Of a DNA stretch of 64,000 nucleotides, positions 1-6,327 are shown piece after piece. Each line of letters begins with the position of its first letter. The stretch's first letter is position 1. The notes beneath the pieces are model-generated. The model saw only the letters and a list, made by a program, of their open reading frames with translations. It ran no database searches and was not told the DNA's origin. Origin of the DNA: Ochrobactrum teleogrylli (GTDB taxonomy: Bacteria > Pseudomonadota > Alphaproteobacteria > Rhizobiales > Rhizobiaceae); the NCBI RefSeq assembly GCF_006376685.1, contig NZ_VEWL01000006.1, positions 1-64,000 of the forward strand, in the 5' to 3' direction. The position numbers were made by a program, and so were the translations under genes.

Positions 1-116
1 CGCACCCACAAATGCCGGGAGCAAATCAGATGAGGCAACAGCCAACAATCAGGGAGCATTTCTCGTGAGGCAATGCGCATCCTCTGACATTCAGCGATTG
101 GAATTTCGATTCCAAT

Positions 117-377
117 ATGTATACCGACGCGCCCACAGACCATCGCGAATTTGCCTGTTACGACTGGCTTGATCACCCTGTATTGACACTCAACGTCGAA
201 TACAACGAGGGCGAGCATGATCACGTCGAATGGAGCGTTTTCTGCGAGATGTCGTATTCGACGGTTGCGAGCGGCTATGCGGAATCTATCGAGGCTGGAA
301 AACACGCAGCGGCAATCATCGCCAAGCGCACGCTAATGATGCTTTCCGCATTGGAAGACGAGCTCGCAGTCAATTAG
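117..377 (+). CDS. Hypothetical protein, 86 aa
   Basis: Acidic small protein beginning MYTDAPTDHREFACYDW, without signal peptide or membrane segment. No family recognised. No clear Shine-Dalgarno precedes the ATG, so the start is uncertain. It is the first complete gene of the island in the window and is followed by a 306-base gene-free stretch with two long palindromes. Confidence 0.5.
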   Translation: MYTDAPTDHREFACYDWLDHPVLTLNVEYNEGEHDHVEWSVFCEMSYSTVASGYAESIEAGKHAAAIIAKRTLMMLSALEDELAVN

Positions 378-422
378 TCCGAAAGGGGTAAGCCCCCTTT
401 CTTCCACATATCCCGTAAGTCT

Positions 423-452
423 TACTATACGACAGTGCGCTGTCGTATAGTA
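423..452. repeat. Perfect palindrome, 13-bp arms
   Basis: Arms TACTATACGACAG (423-435) and CTGTCGTATAGTA (440-452) around TGCG. It lies in the gene-free stretch 378-683. It could be an operator, a partition or replication site, or an RNA hairpin. There is no T-run after it, so it is not an ordinary terminator. Confidence 0.8.
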
Positions 453-467
453 TAGCTGCGCGACGTT

Positions 468-514
468 GTTACAAACTGTCTATACTAACCGCATTAGCAT
501 AGACAGTTCGTAAC
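468..514. repeat. Long imperfect inverted repeat, 16-bp arms
   Basis: Arms GTTACAAACTGTCTAT (468-483) and ATAGACAGTTCGTAAC (499-514) differ at one position. An inner CTAA/TTAG pair tightens the loop, and outer CGTT (464-467) / AACG (517-520) could extend the stem over a 2-base bulge. It follows the 423-452 palindrome by 15 bases; both contain a CTGTC core, so one protein might bind both. Function unknown. Confidence 0.75.
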
Positions 515-592
515 ATAACGGCAAAACTAGTGGAAACCGCCGCTCAATATCAAGCAAAGTCAACATATTTTTCTCGAAATTATTTTTGATTC

Positions 593-662
593 TTCCTATA
601 TTTACTATTGACGCCGACGATTTCCTCTAAAATACTATATATAGGATGATTGATAGAGATCA
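593..662 (+). promoter_or_regulatory. AT-rich promoter block, copy A
   Basis: This 70-base block recurs at 2031-2100 with the same length. Both copies start TTCCTATAT, share CTATTG and CGCCGAC, and end with TATATATAGGATGATT and AGATCA. A TTGACG hexamer (608-613) could be a -35 element, but the -10 is not clear. It sits just upstream of the gene at 684. The conserved 3' part may be an operator or leader. Confidence 0.6.
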
Positions 663-683
663 CCTAAGTATAGGAGAATTTGA

Positions 684-959
684 ATGTCAAATATTGAAGT
701 AAGCAATATCGAAGTCATCAACGAGGGCGGTGGCGACCACTACTATCGTATCATCAATTTTCATGCGCTTGGCAAAGATCGCATCGAATTGCTCGATGTA
801 GATGGCGATCTCTGTCTCAGGGAAGATTCCCAGTTGTATGCAGATGACAGCTTAGATGCTGGTGATGCGAAAAATATCCGCCAGCAGCTTATCGACTGGC
901 TTGAAGCCAATCCCCAGTCTGATTTGACCGAAGAAGCAGCGCTGACCCCAACACCTTAA
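684..959 (+). CDS. Hypothetical acidic protein, 91 aa
   Basis: Starts MSNIEVSNIEVINEGGG, with a short internal duplication of SNIEV. RBS TAGGAGA lies 7 bases before the ATG. The protein is soluble and strongly acidic; no family recognised. It is the first gene of module A in the left array. Its stop codon is the first base triplet of a repeated hairpin block, as for the gene at 2111. Confidence 0.65.
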   Translation: MSNIEVSNIEVINEGGGDHYYRIINFHALGKDRIELLDVDGDLCLREDSQLYADDSLDAGDAKNIRQQLIDWLEANPQSDLTEEAALTPTP

Positions 960-1012
960 ATGCCTCGCCCAAACCCCTTCTTTTGAAGCCAGAAGGGGTT
1001 TTAGAGGGGCAT
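957..1012 (+). terminator. Repeated 3' hairpin block, copy A
   Basis: Starts at the stop codon of the preceding gene. The inner stem is AACCCCTTCT (972-981) with AGAAGGGGTT (991-1000), followed by TTTTAG. Outer ATGCC (960-964) and GGCAT (1008-1012) also pair. Copy B at 2351-2401 has the same outer arms but one C-G pair of the inner stem changed to G-C, which supports a real RNA structure. It could be a terminator, attenuator or processing site, because genes continue after it. Confidence 0.65.
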
Positions 1013-1041
1013 CCAGCCCGATCAATCTCAGGAAAACAAAC

Positions 1042-1383
1042 ATGCAGACAGAACACATTCAACTCAACATTCAGATCGGCCATGAAGCCAATTCTGGCAT
1101 TATCGAACTCAAGCCTGGTTTCATCGAAGATTACGACATCGACACTTCGCAGTCGATTAATCTCGAACTCGCATTTGATGACGGTTACCTCGCAGCGACA
1201 TGGGTAAATACAGGTGGGGCTTATTGCACCGCCACCAACGACGACCCTGACGTCATCGACACGGTTTGCAGTAACCCCGAAATTGGTGTCTTGGCTGTCA
1301 TCACGACTGCAATCGACAACGACGATTACGAATGTGAAGCAGACGACGAGCCGGAGCCGTCTTCGTCATCCTTCACAATCTAA
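1042..1383 (+). CDS. Hypothetical acidic protein, 113 aa
   Basis: Starts MQTEHIQLNIQIGHEANSG and ends with a serine-rich tail after an Asp/Glu-rich stretch. No signal peptide or membrane helix. No family recognised. It lies between the hairpin block of module A and the first MYY-type HTH gene. The RBS is weak (AGGAAA about 10 bases before the ATG). Confidence 0.6.
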   Translation: MQTEHIQLNIQIGHEANSGIIELKPGFIEDYDIDTSQSINLELAFDDGYLAATWVNTGGAYCTATNDDPDVIDTVCSNPEIGVLAVITTAIDNDDYECEADDEPEPSSSSFTI

Positions 1384-1389
1384 AACCCA

Positions 1390-1411
1390 GCCCCTTCCAT
1401 CAGGCAGGGGC
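1390..1411 (+). other. Small hairpin after 1042-1383
   Basis: GCCCCT (1390-1395) pairs with AGGGGC (1406-1411). There is no T-run. It lies between the stop codon and the RBS of the first MYY gene, so it could modulate its expression. Confidence 0.4.
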
Positions 1412-1442
1412 AACTATTTCAGCACCTATAAGGATTTCAGCC

Positions 1443-1682
1443 ATGTATTACTCCGACCGCCCAATCTTCGCTAAAACGCCTGCCGAAAAGGCTTGGCGTG
1501 ACGATGAGTATCGTCGCCTCCGTAGCGCGCTATCGCTGTCTCAAGTCGAGCTCGCAAAAGTTGCGGGCTTGACCGTGAGTTCTGTGAACCAGCTTCCGTA
1601 TCGCTCGCGGTATATATCGCTCGCGGTGCTTGAGCGGATGCGAGGGGTCTTAGAAGAGCGCAATCAGCAGCGCGCTGCATGA
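1443..1682 (+). CDS. MYY-type small HTH protein 1, 79 aa
   Basis: One of three paralogues in the array (others at 1713 and 2436). Shared layout: MYY at the start, RP at residues 6-7, an EK/W...EY segment, then a helix-turn-helix-like LSLSQVELAKVAGLTVSSVN (about residues 30-50) and a C-terminal LExMR helix. This resembles the XRE superfamily, so DNA binding is likely but inferred. RBS AAGGA lies about 10 bases upstream. It is followed by a conserved short repeat that leads into the next MYY gene, and the pair is probably co-transcribed. Confidence 0.7.
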   Translation: MYYSDRPIFAKTPAEKAWRDDEYRRLRSALSLSQVELAKVAGLTVSSVNQLPYRSRYISLAVLERMRGVLEERNQQRAA

Positions 1683-1697
1683 TTTCGTGTCGTCACG
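1680..1697 (+). repeat. Short repeat overlapping a stop codon, copy 1
   Basis: Contains CGTGTCGTCACG (1686-1697), which folds as CGTG/CACG. The same 12-mer, in the same place after a MYY gene stop codon, occurs at 2778-2789; the flanks also match (T-ATT-CGTG). It is thus a fixed part of the MYY gene unit. Confidence 0.6.
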
Positions 1698-1712
1698 TAA
1701 AGGATTTTCAAA

Positions 1713-1976
1713 ATGTATTACACCGCCCGACCTCAGAAAGCGCTGCCTTACTCTAGTGAGGCAAAATGGCGATGCCGGGAATACAACTTTATTCGCGAGT
1801 GCTTGGGTCTTTCGTATTCCGAGCTTTCAAAGATTGTGGGGCTATCTGCGATCACGCTTGAGAATAATTCACACCCCTATCAACCTCCAGCACTTATGAC
1901 TCTTGAACGTATGCGTCACGCTTTAGAACAACGTCAGTCTGTCAACAAAGTATCTAAAAGAATAAATGAGAAATAA
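1713..1976 (+). CDS. MYY-type small HTH protein 2, 87 aa
   Basis: Paralogue of the proteins at 1443 and 2436. Starts MYYTARPQKALPYSSEAKW; the HTH-like segment is LGLSYSELSKIVGLSAITLE, followed by the LERMR helix and a basic tail (residues 75-87). RBS AAGGA (1700-1704) lies 8 bases before the ATG. It is the most diverged of the three: the glutamine of the turn is replaced by LENNSHPY. Role unknown; a DNA-binding regulator of the island is the simplest reading. Confidence 0.65.
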   Translation: MYYTARPQKALPYSSEAKWRCREYNFIRECLGLSYSELSKIVGLSAITLENNSHPYQPPALMTLERMRHALEQRQSVNKVSKRINEK

Positions 1977-2030
1977 TATTACAAATAGGAATAAAAATAA
2001 GCAGCATAATCGCTAATTATTTTATCAGAT

Positions 2031-2100
2031 TTCCTATATATGCTATTGCGCCGACAGAAATATATAACAATAATATATATAGGATGATTAATAAAGATCA
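2031..2100 (+). promoter_or_regulatory. AT-rich promoter block, copy B
   Basis: Duplicate of 593-662, also placed just upstream of a small gene (2111). The best conserved part is TATATATAGGATGATT followed by AATAAAGATCA. Conservation of the whole block upstream of unrelated coding sequences points to a shared regulator binding or promoter function. Confidence 0.6.
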
Positions 2101-2110
2101 TTAAAACAAA

Positions 2111-2353
2111 ATGAATAATCAGATGGAACAATTTATTGAACTATATTCTCAGCTGCCATTAGAAGCCAAAATTGGATATGGCGTCGTTGGCATCATCGTC
2201 ATTGCAATGATTATTGCAGTCCAGTTCGTTGTTTACTTCTCTATTCGCCTGCCAATTCTTGCCGCCGCCTGGGCAGTCAACAAATTCAATTCCAAGCCAG
2301 ACGAAAAGAATCCAGACGACAACGACAACAACGACACACCCGCAGCGGCCTAA
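2111..2353 (+). CDS. Small single-pass membrane protein, 80 aa
   Basis: One strong hydrophobic segment (about residues 22-55, GYGVVGIIVIAMIIAVQFVV and onward) and an acidic Asp/Asn-rich tail. No family recognised. It is the first gene of module B, after promoter block B and before hairpin block B. No good Shine-Dalgarno; the ATG at 2123 is an alternative start. Confidence 0.6.
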   Translation: MNNQMEQFIELYSQLPLEAKIGYGVVGIIVIAMIIAVQFVVYFSIRLPILAAAWAVNKFNSKPDEKNPDDNDNNDTPAAA

Positions 2354-2401
2354 ATGCCTCGCCCTAACGCCTTCCAGACCGAAGGCGTTTTAGAGGGGCA
2401 T
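2351..2401 (+). terminator. Repeated 3' hairpin block, copy B
   Basis: Stem AACGCCTTC (2366-2374) / GAAGGCGTT (2381-2389) followed by TTAG. Outer arms ATGCC (2354-2358) / GGCAT (2397-2401) equal those of copy A. The block begins exactly at the stop codon of 2111-2353. Confidence 0.65.
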
Positions 2402-2435
2402 AACAACGAAAACCCTCAAAATGGAAGGAAATACA

Positions 2436-2774
2436 ATGTATTATTCACATAGACCGAAAGTCGCGAAAACGTTTGACGAGAAAGAATGGCGCGCTTGCGA
2501 ATATCGGAAGTTGCGACGACATCTCAGTCTTACGCAACGGGAAGTCGCTAAACTGACGGGCCTCTCTTACAATACTACCCGTCAGATACCGAACCTTGAG
2601 CAAAACAGAATTCCGTCGCTTTACGTGCTAGAACTCATGCGCGAAGAGATCGAACGCAAGCCGTTTTATCAAAAAAACGGATGGGAAGAATCCAAGTCAA
2701 GCAACGAACGGGCGCGTGAAGCACGTAAGAGATATCTAGGGCGATACGAAACGAGATTCACCCCCAGCGCCTAA
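2436..2774 (+). CDS. MYY-type small HTH protein 3, 112 aa
   Basis: Starts MYYSHRPKVAKTFDEKEW. The start at 2436 is chosen over an in-frame ATG at 2421 because it restores the conserved MYY start and has RBS GGAAGGA just upstream. The HTH-like segment is LSLTQREVAKLTGLSYNTTR (about residues 31-50), followed by LELMREEIERK. It is longer than its paralogues, with a basic C-terminal extension (residues 75-112). Confidence 0.7.
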   Translation: MYYSHRPKVAKTFDEKEWRACEYRKLRRHLSLTQREVAKLTGLSYNTTRQIPNLEQNRIPSLYVLELMREEIERKPFYQKNGWEESKSSNERAREARKRYLGRYETRFTPSA

Positions 2775-2789
2775 TTCCGTGTCGTCACG
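2772..2789 (+). repeat. Short repeat overlapping a stop codon, copy 2
   Basis: Same CGTGTCGTCACG 12-mer (2778-2789) as after the first MYY gene, again starting at the stop codon. It links this MYY gene to the small gene at 2813. Confidence 0.6.
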
Positions 2790-2812
2790 AAAACCGCCAG
2801 AAAGGAGCTAAC

Positions 2813-3046
2813 ATGGCAAAAGCAACCTCAGCCACCCGCGCCGCCAACAAGCGCTTAAAACAGGCACTTATTGCTCGCGAAACCGCATCGAAAGTCCATA
2901 GCGAGGCCCGCATCTGGAAAATCGGAGCCGCCAGTGAGGATGACCGCCTGTGGGAACTCGCAACCCGCAACAAACTTGACGACGCCATTTGCGAAGTTTC
3001 CGCAGCCGAAGCCGAGGTAAGACGAGCAATGCTTGCGAAGTCCTGA
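2813..3046 (+). CDS. Hypothetical protein, 77 aa
   Basis: Alanine-rich, charged and probably helical (MAKATSATRAANKRLKQALI). No membrane segment. RBS AAGGAG 6 bases before the ATG. It follows the third MYY gene by 38 bases, so it is likely in the same transcript. No family recognised. Confidence 0.6.
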   Translation: MAKATSATRAANKRLKQALIARETASKVHSEARIWKIGAASEDDRLWELATRNKLDDAICEVSAAEAEVRRAMLAKS

Positions 3047-3136
3047 GCGACACAGTGAAATCCGGCATGTCGGAAATCTCCGGTGTGCCATGCTCTTTGA
3101 AAATTCGACCTGTAGATAGCTTTCAGTGATTTATCC

Positions 3137-3191
3137 ATTGCAAGGGGCCTGAGTTGGGCTAAAGCCCTGCCCACGCAAAACCCCTGGCAAT
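3137..3191 (+). other. Structured RNA leader candidate
   Basis: A nested hairpin: ATTGC (3137-3141)/GCAAT (3187-3191), a 1x1 A-G mismatch, AGGGG (3143-3147)/CCCCT (3181-3185), and an inner GGGC (3156-3159)/GCCC (3164-3167) stem closed by a TAAA loop. It lies 68 bases upstream of the 32-residue peptide gene at 3259 and may be its 5' leader. Confidence 0.45.
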
Positions 3192-3258
3192 TCAATCACT
3201 TGCAGCTTATTATGGGTCAGATTTTCAGACAGCATCTAACAAACCAAGGAGAACCAAC

Positions 3259-3357
3259 ATGGCTATTCACCCTTTCGCTCTCATCGTTGCCGCAAGCATC
3301 GCATTCTACCCAATCGCCATCGTCGGCGGCCTCGTAATGACGGCTCTCGGCTACTAA
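3259..3357 (+). CDS. Small hydrophobic peptide, 32 aa
   Basis: ATG with RBS AAGGAG (3246-3251) 7 bases upstream. The peptide is one hydrophobic helix, beginning MAIHPFALIVAASIAF and ending VMTALGY, so it is probably inserted in the inner membrane. It is followed at once by a strong terminator and preceded by a hairpin-rich leader. It could be a small membrane regulator or a type I toxin-like peptide; neither is shown. Confidence 0.55.
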   Translation: MAIHPFALIVAASIAFYPIAIVGGLVMTALGY

Positions 3358-3381
3358 GTCGGGAGCCATTTAGTTCCCAAC

Positions 3382-3417
3382 AAAAGGCCCCCAATTTGGG
3401 GGGGGGGGGGGCTTTTT
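3382..3417. terminator. Terminator with a 14-base G tract
   Basis: AAAAGGCCCCC (3382-3392), loop AATTT, then 14 consecutive G (3398-3411), C and five T. It works for the + strand gene at 3259 and, read on the other strand, could end transcription of 3436-4185. The G tract is longer than the C arm needs. Confidence 0.7.
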
Positions 3418-3435
3418 GGTGTCTGTACTTTGCTT

Positions 3436-4185
3436 TTAAGAGCAAGCACGCCCAATCGGATATCTAAACACAAACTTTGCGCCGCTGGCGGGCGCTGAAA
3501 ATGTATTACAAGTTATTTTATTATCCCCTTCCGGTTTTTCTTCCGGCTTTTCAGGTGCAATAACAGTAAAGTTAACATCGATTTTTTGTTCACTTTGAAG
3601 ATCGATGACTTGAAAAGTATAAGATGTTGTCTTTTCCGGTGAAATACTACCTTCTATTGTCATCAAATAACTTGTATTCTTCACAGGCAATTCTCTTGGA
3701 ACATTTTGGGAGGCAAGGGAGCTATAAGGTTTTGAGAATACAATAGAAATCGGCTCTCCCGATTTATATGAATTCTTTAAATTGGTAGTACTGATGAGCT
3801 CGTTATCTTTGTATATAAAACTATACGTCTTCGACTGGCCTTGCCATCCCAGCGTTACTTCATACATGCCTGCTGCCATATTCTTTGGCATCCGAAGCGC
3901 GCATGTCGATATATCAGTCAGTGTTATATATCCGGCTTGAACGCCATTCCTTGCTATTGGCTGACCGTATTTCCAATTCGCGCTTACCATGCTGCACCAA
4001 AGGCTCGCAGGCAGGCTGTTTCCGGAGATAGAAAACGGCAAGAGGTAATAAACATCGTCGCTCGCCGGATTCGCTGTCGACTCGTAAGTATAGGTGTCTT
4101 GAGTCGGCAAAAAGGCGGCTTGTGTCGCCGTAACTGAAAATAACGCTACTGTAGCAGTCAGAAGTGCTTTTGGATTTTTGAACAT
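3436..4185 (-). CDS. Secreted protein, 249 aa, unknown function
   Basis: Clear signal peptide (MFKNPKALLTATVALFSV, probable cleavage after TQA near residue 23). The mature part is beta-rich with four cysteines, a PEKPEEKPEG linker near residue 212, and a C-terminal segment ending YPIGRACS. No family recognised. It is the last gene of a minus-strand run mobC - dotA/traY-like - this gene, 70 bases after the DotA/TraY homologue, so it may be a periplasmic partner of that protein or a surface factor in transfer. The protein itself gives no proof. Confidence 0.65.
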   Translation of the reverse strand: MFKNPKALLTATVALFSVTATQAAFLPTQDTYTYESTANPASDDVYYLLPFSISGNSLPASLWCSMVSANWKYGQPIARNGVQAGYITLTDISTCALRMPKNMAAGMYEVTLGWQGQSKTYSFIYKDNELISTTNLKNSYKSGEPISIVFSKPYSSLASQNVPRELPVKNTSYLMTIEGSISPEKTTSYTFQVIDLQSEQKIDVNFTVIAPEKPEEKPEGDNKITCNTFSAPASGAKFVFRYPIGRACS

Positions 4186-4220
4186 TTTGATTTCCCCAGC
4201 GGCTTGTTAATTTTTAATTT

Positions 4221-4248
4221 CCCTACCGTCGCCGCCATGACGGTAGGG
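4221..4248. other. Hairpin between dotA/traY-like gene and the secreted-protein gene
   Basis: Perfect 10-bp arms CCCTACCGTC (4221-4230) and GACGGTAGGG (4239-4248). On the minus strand it follows the stop of the DotA/TraY-like gene but is not followed by a T-run, so it may be a partial terminator or an mRNA-stabilising stem. Confidence 0.55.
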
Positions 4249-4255
4249 TCTTCTG

Positions 4256-6322
4256 TTAATTTGTGCTTGTTTTGTCGCCAATTGGCGCGCTTTTTACCGT
4301 GCGCTTGCCGCCGCCGTTTTCGCCTTCGCCGGAGCTGTCGCTCGATCCTTTTGGCGTTGAAATTTTCGGTAGGCCAGGCATTCCACGCCCCATAGTCGCG
4401 GCAACTGCGGTAGCCGCTGCTAGAGCCATTCCCTTGTCGCCGAAATCGCTACCTTGACCGCCACCAGCCCACATGATCACGCGTTGCGGGATCGTCAGAA
4501 TCTGGCTGAAAACGTGCATCGTTAGATAGAGTGTGAGGAAAGTAATCATCGCAAAACTGGTGATTAACGCCGTAATTCCGACCGGATAACCGCCCGTTTG
4601 GCTATAAAATGCCTTGGCCCAGAGGACTTCAACAGTGCCGACGACCATCGGCAAGAGCACGAATGAAGCGGCATAAGATAAGACACCCAGAGCAGGCATT
4701 AGAAAGACCTGATAAATGATTTTCGAGCCGAGTTCCGAGCCGCGATGCATGAATTCATCGCCGTCCATTTTCAGCCATGACAGAGCCCAGACTCCAAGCT
4801 GAATTACAACTTCTATCAGTCCAATTAGCCACGTACTTGCAAAGATCATTATGGAAATAAAGGGGATAATCGGCTGGACGTAAGCGCGTAGAATTCCGAC
4901 GACGCCAAGCGAGCTAATCGGTAAGGTCAGCCAGATCATTGACCAGAGGGCCGCGCCATCCATGCCCGCCACATCTCCTGCAAAAGTATATGCGGCGATG
5001 ATTGGCACGTAAGCAGCGATCAGCATTCCTCCAGCAATCGTTATAAACCAGTGGCCGGATTCAATCTGGTCAAGGATGGGATCGGATTTTCGAATTTGAT
5101 CTACGGTCGAATCGTTGGCATCTTTTTTGCCTTTCGACATCGCCCATTCTTGCAGTGGTCTCGAAAACTTATTGATGATTTTCGTGAGAATATTACTGTC
5201 TTCGTCGGCGTTGAACGTCATTTCTTGGGAACTGACTTCAATCTCCGCTTCTTCGGCCATGAGCGATAAGCGAAATGCTTTTATCGCTTCTTTTGCTGTT
5301 TCATATTGGCCTTTCCCGTCAGCATCTCGTTGCAAAACATTTCGTGTATGTTTTACGTCTGTCAGCGCGAGCACCTGCTGGCTCTGCGTAGACAGGTTCA
5401 CGAAATACATGCCGATTGAGATAAAGCCTTGCTGTTTCAAGCTTTCCTTGAGCTTGTCGCGAATAGCCTGCCCCTGGCTTTCAGCAGCTAGGTCCTTTTC
5501 GACGGCCTTCATATTTTCAGTATCGTATTGATTTGCTAGCGATTTCACACGATCCAGTAATTTCGGTAGAAGTCCGCTATTCATGAAGGCGATTGCCTGC
5601 TGTTGGGATTTTATCCCTCTGCTCGTATCGAAGATGAATGATGCGAATGGTTTTACATCATTTCTCGCAGCGAGCACGATTTTGCCGACCGCGATTTGTC
5701 TTTCGAGATTTAAGGTCGTATGGCCTTCCAGCATAGGCATTTTTATCGTGCCGCAAGATCCCCATCGCCATTCTGTAGCCTTGTCATCGCGGTAGCCCAT
5801 CGCAGGCGTTGGCCTGATGAGCTCCAAATAAGTATGTTTTTCCTGCATGAAATTCTTGAACGTGGCGCAAATTTCAGACTCGTATATGTCGAGAACCAGC
5901 TCCAACCCGTTTTTCGTCGGCGGGACCATTGGCATTTTTTGAGCGCCGTCGAACCACACATTTGCAATATTGTCTGCAAAATTAATGCCCGCCCGTGCGA
6001 CGACATCACGTAAAAGATAATGCCCGCTCGCAAAGCTTGCGCCGAGCGGCAGTAGCAGGCCGAAGCCTACAAAGACGCGCAATGGTGCCCAAATTTGATG
6101 GAATTTATCACCGAGCACCTTACCCGTATAAGCGCTATGAATAATGCCTTGTAGAACGGCCCATATGACTGCCAGAGCACCGAGATAAACGAGAATAGAA
6201 TTGAACGCGCCGATTGCATAACCGAACGGCGTGCTCACGTCTGTCGGTATGAGCGTTGTGACCCAGCTCCATGCGATATTGTGTTGTGACGGCTCTCTCA
6301 GGAGATCGGTGAAAATTGCCAT
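4256..6322 (-). CDS. DotA/TraY-family type IVB secretion membrane protein, 688 aa
   Basis: Polytopic inner-membrane protein. Helices lie near residues 38-60 and 83-105, then a large soluble segment (about 110-430), then a cluster of helices to about residue 640, and a Gly/Ser/Lys-rich tail. The segment HQIWAPLRVFVGFGLLLPLG (75-94) matches what is recalled of the DotA/TraY family. DotA (Legionella Dot/Icm) and TraY (IncI plasmids) are channel-associated proteins, and IncI TraY is the target of entry exclusion by ExcA. The length is close to TraY and shorter than DotA. It starts 5 bases after mobC and is surely co-transcribed with it. It is the only type IV secretion component in the window. 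Confidence 0.8.
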   Translation of the reverse strand: MAIFTDLLREPSQHNIAWSWVTTLIPTDVSTPFGYAIGAFNSILVYLGALAVIWAVLQGIIHSAYTGKVLGDKFHQIWAPLRVFVGFGLLLPLGASFASGHYLLRDVVARAGINFADNIANVWFDGAQKMPMVPPTKNGLELVLDIYESEICATFKNFMQEKHTYLELIRPTPAMGYRDDKATEWRWGSCGTIKMPMLEGHTTLNLERQIAVGKIVLAARNDVKPFASFIFDTSRGIKSQQQAIAFMNSGLLPKLLDRVKSLANQYDTENMKAVEKDLAAESQGQAIRDKLKESLKQQGFISIGMYFVNLSTQSQQVLALTDVKHTRNVLQRDADGKGQYETAKEAIKAFRLSLMAEEAEIEVSSQEMTFNADEDSNILTKIINKFSRPLQEWAMSKGKKDANDSTVDQIRKSDPILDQIESGHWFITIAGGMLIAAYVPIIAAYTFAGDVAGMDGAALWSMIWLTLPISSLGVVGILRAYVQPIIPFISIMIFASTWLIGLIEVVIQLGVWALSWLKMDGDEFMHRGSELGSKIIYQVFLMPALGVLSYAASFVLLPMVVGTVEVLWAKAFYSQTGGYPVGITALITSFAMITFLTLYLTMHVFSQILTIPQRVIMWAGGGQGSDFGDKGMALAAATAVAATMGRGMPGLPKISTPKGSSDSSGEGENGGGKRTVKSAPIGDKTSTN

Positions 6323-6327
6323 TTCAC

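Noticed and set aside
1..10. CGCACCCACA at the left edge as the second attachment site
   Set aside because: Only 7 bases match the tRNA-Arg 3' end (CGCACCC then divergence), too short to call.
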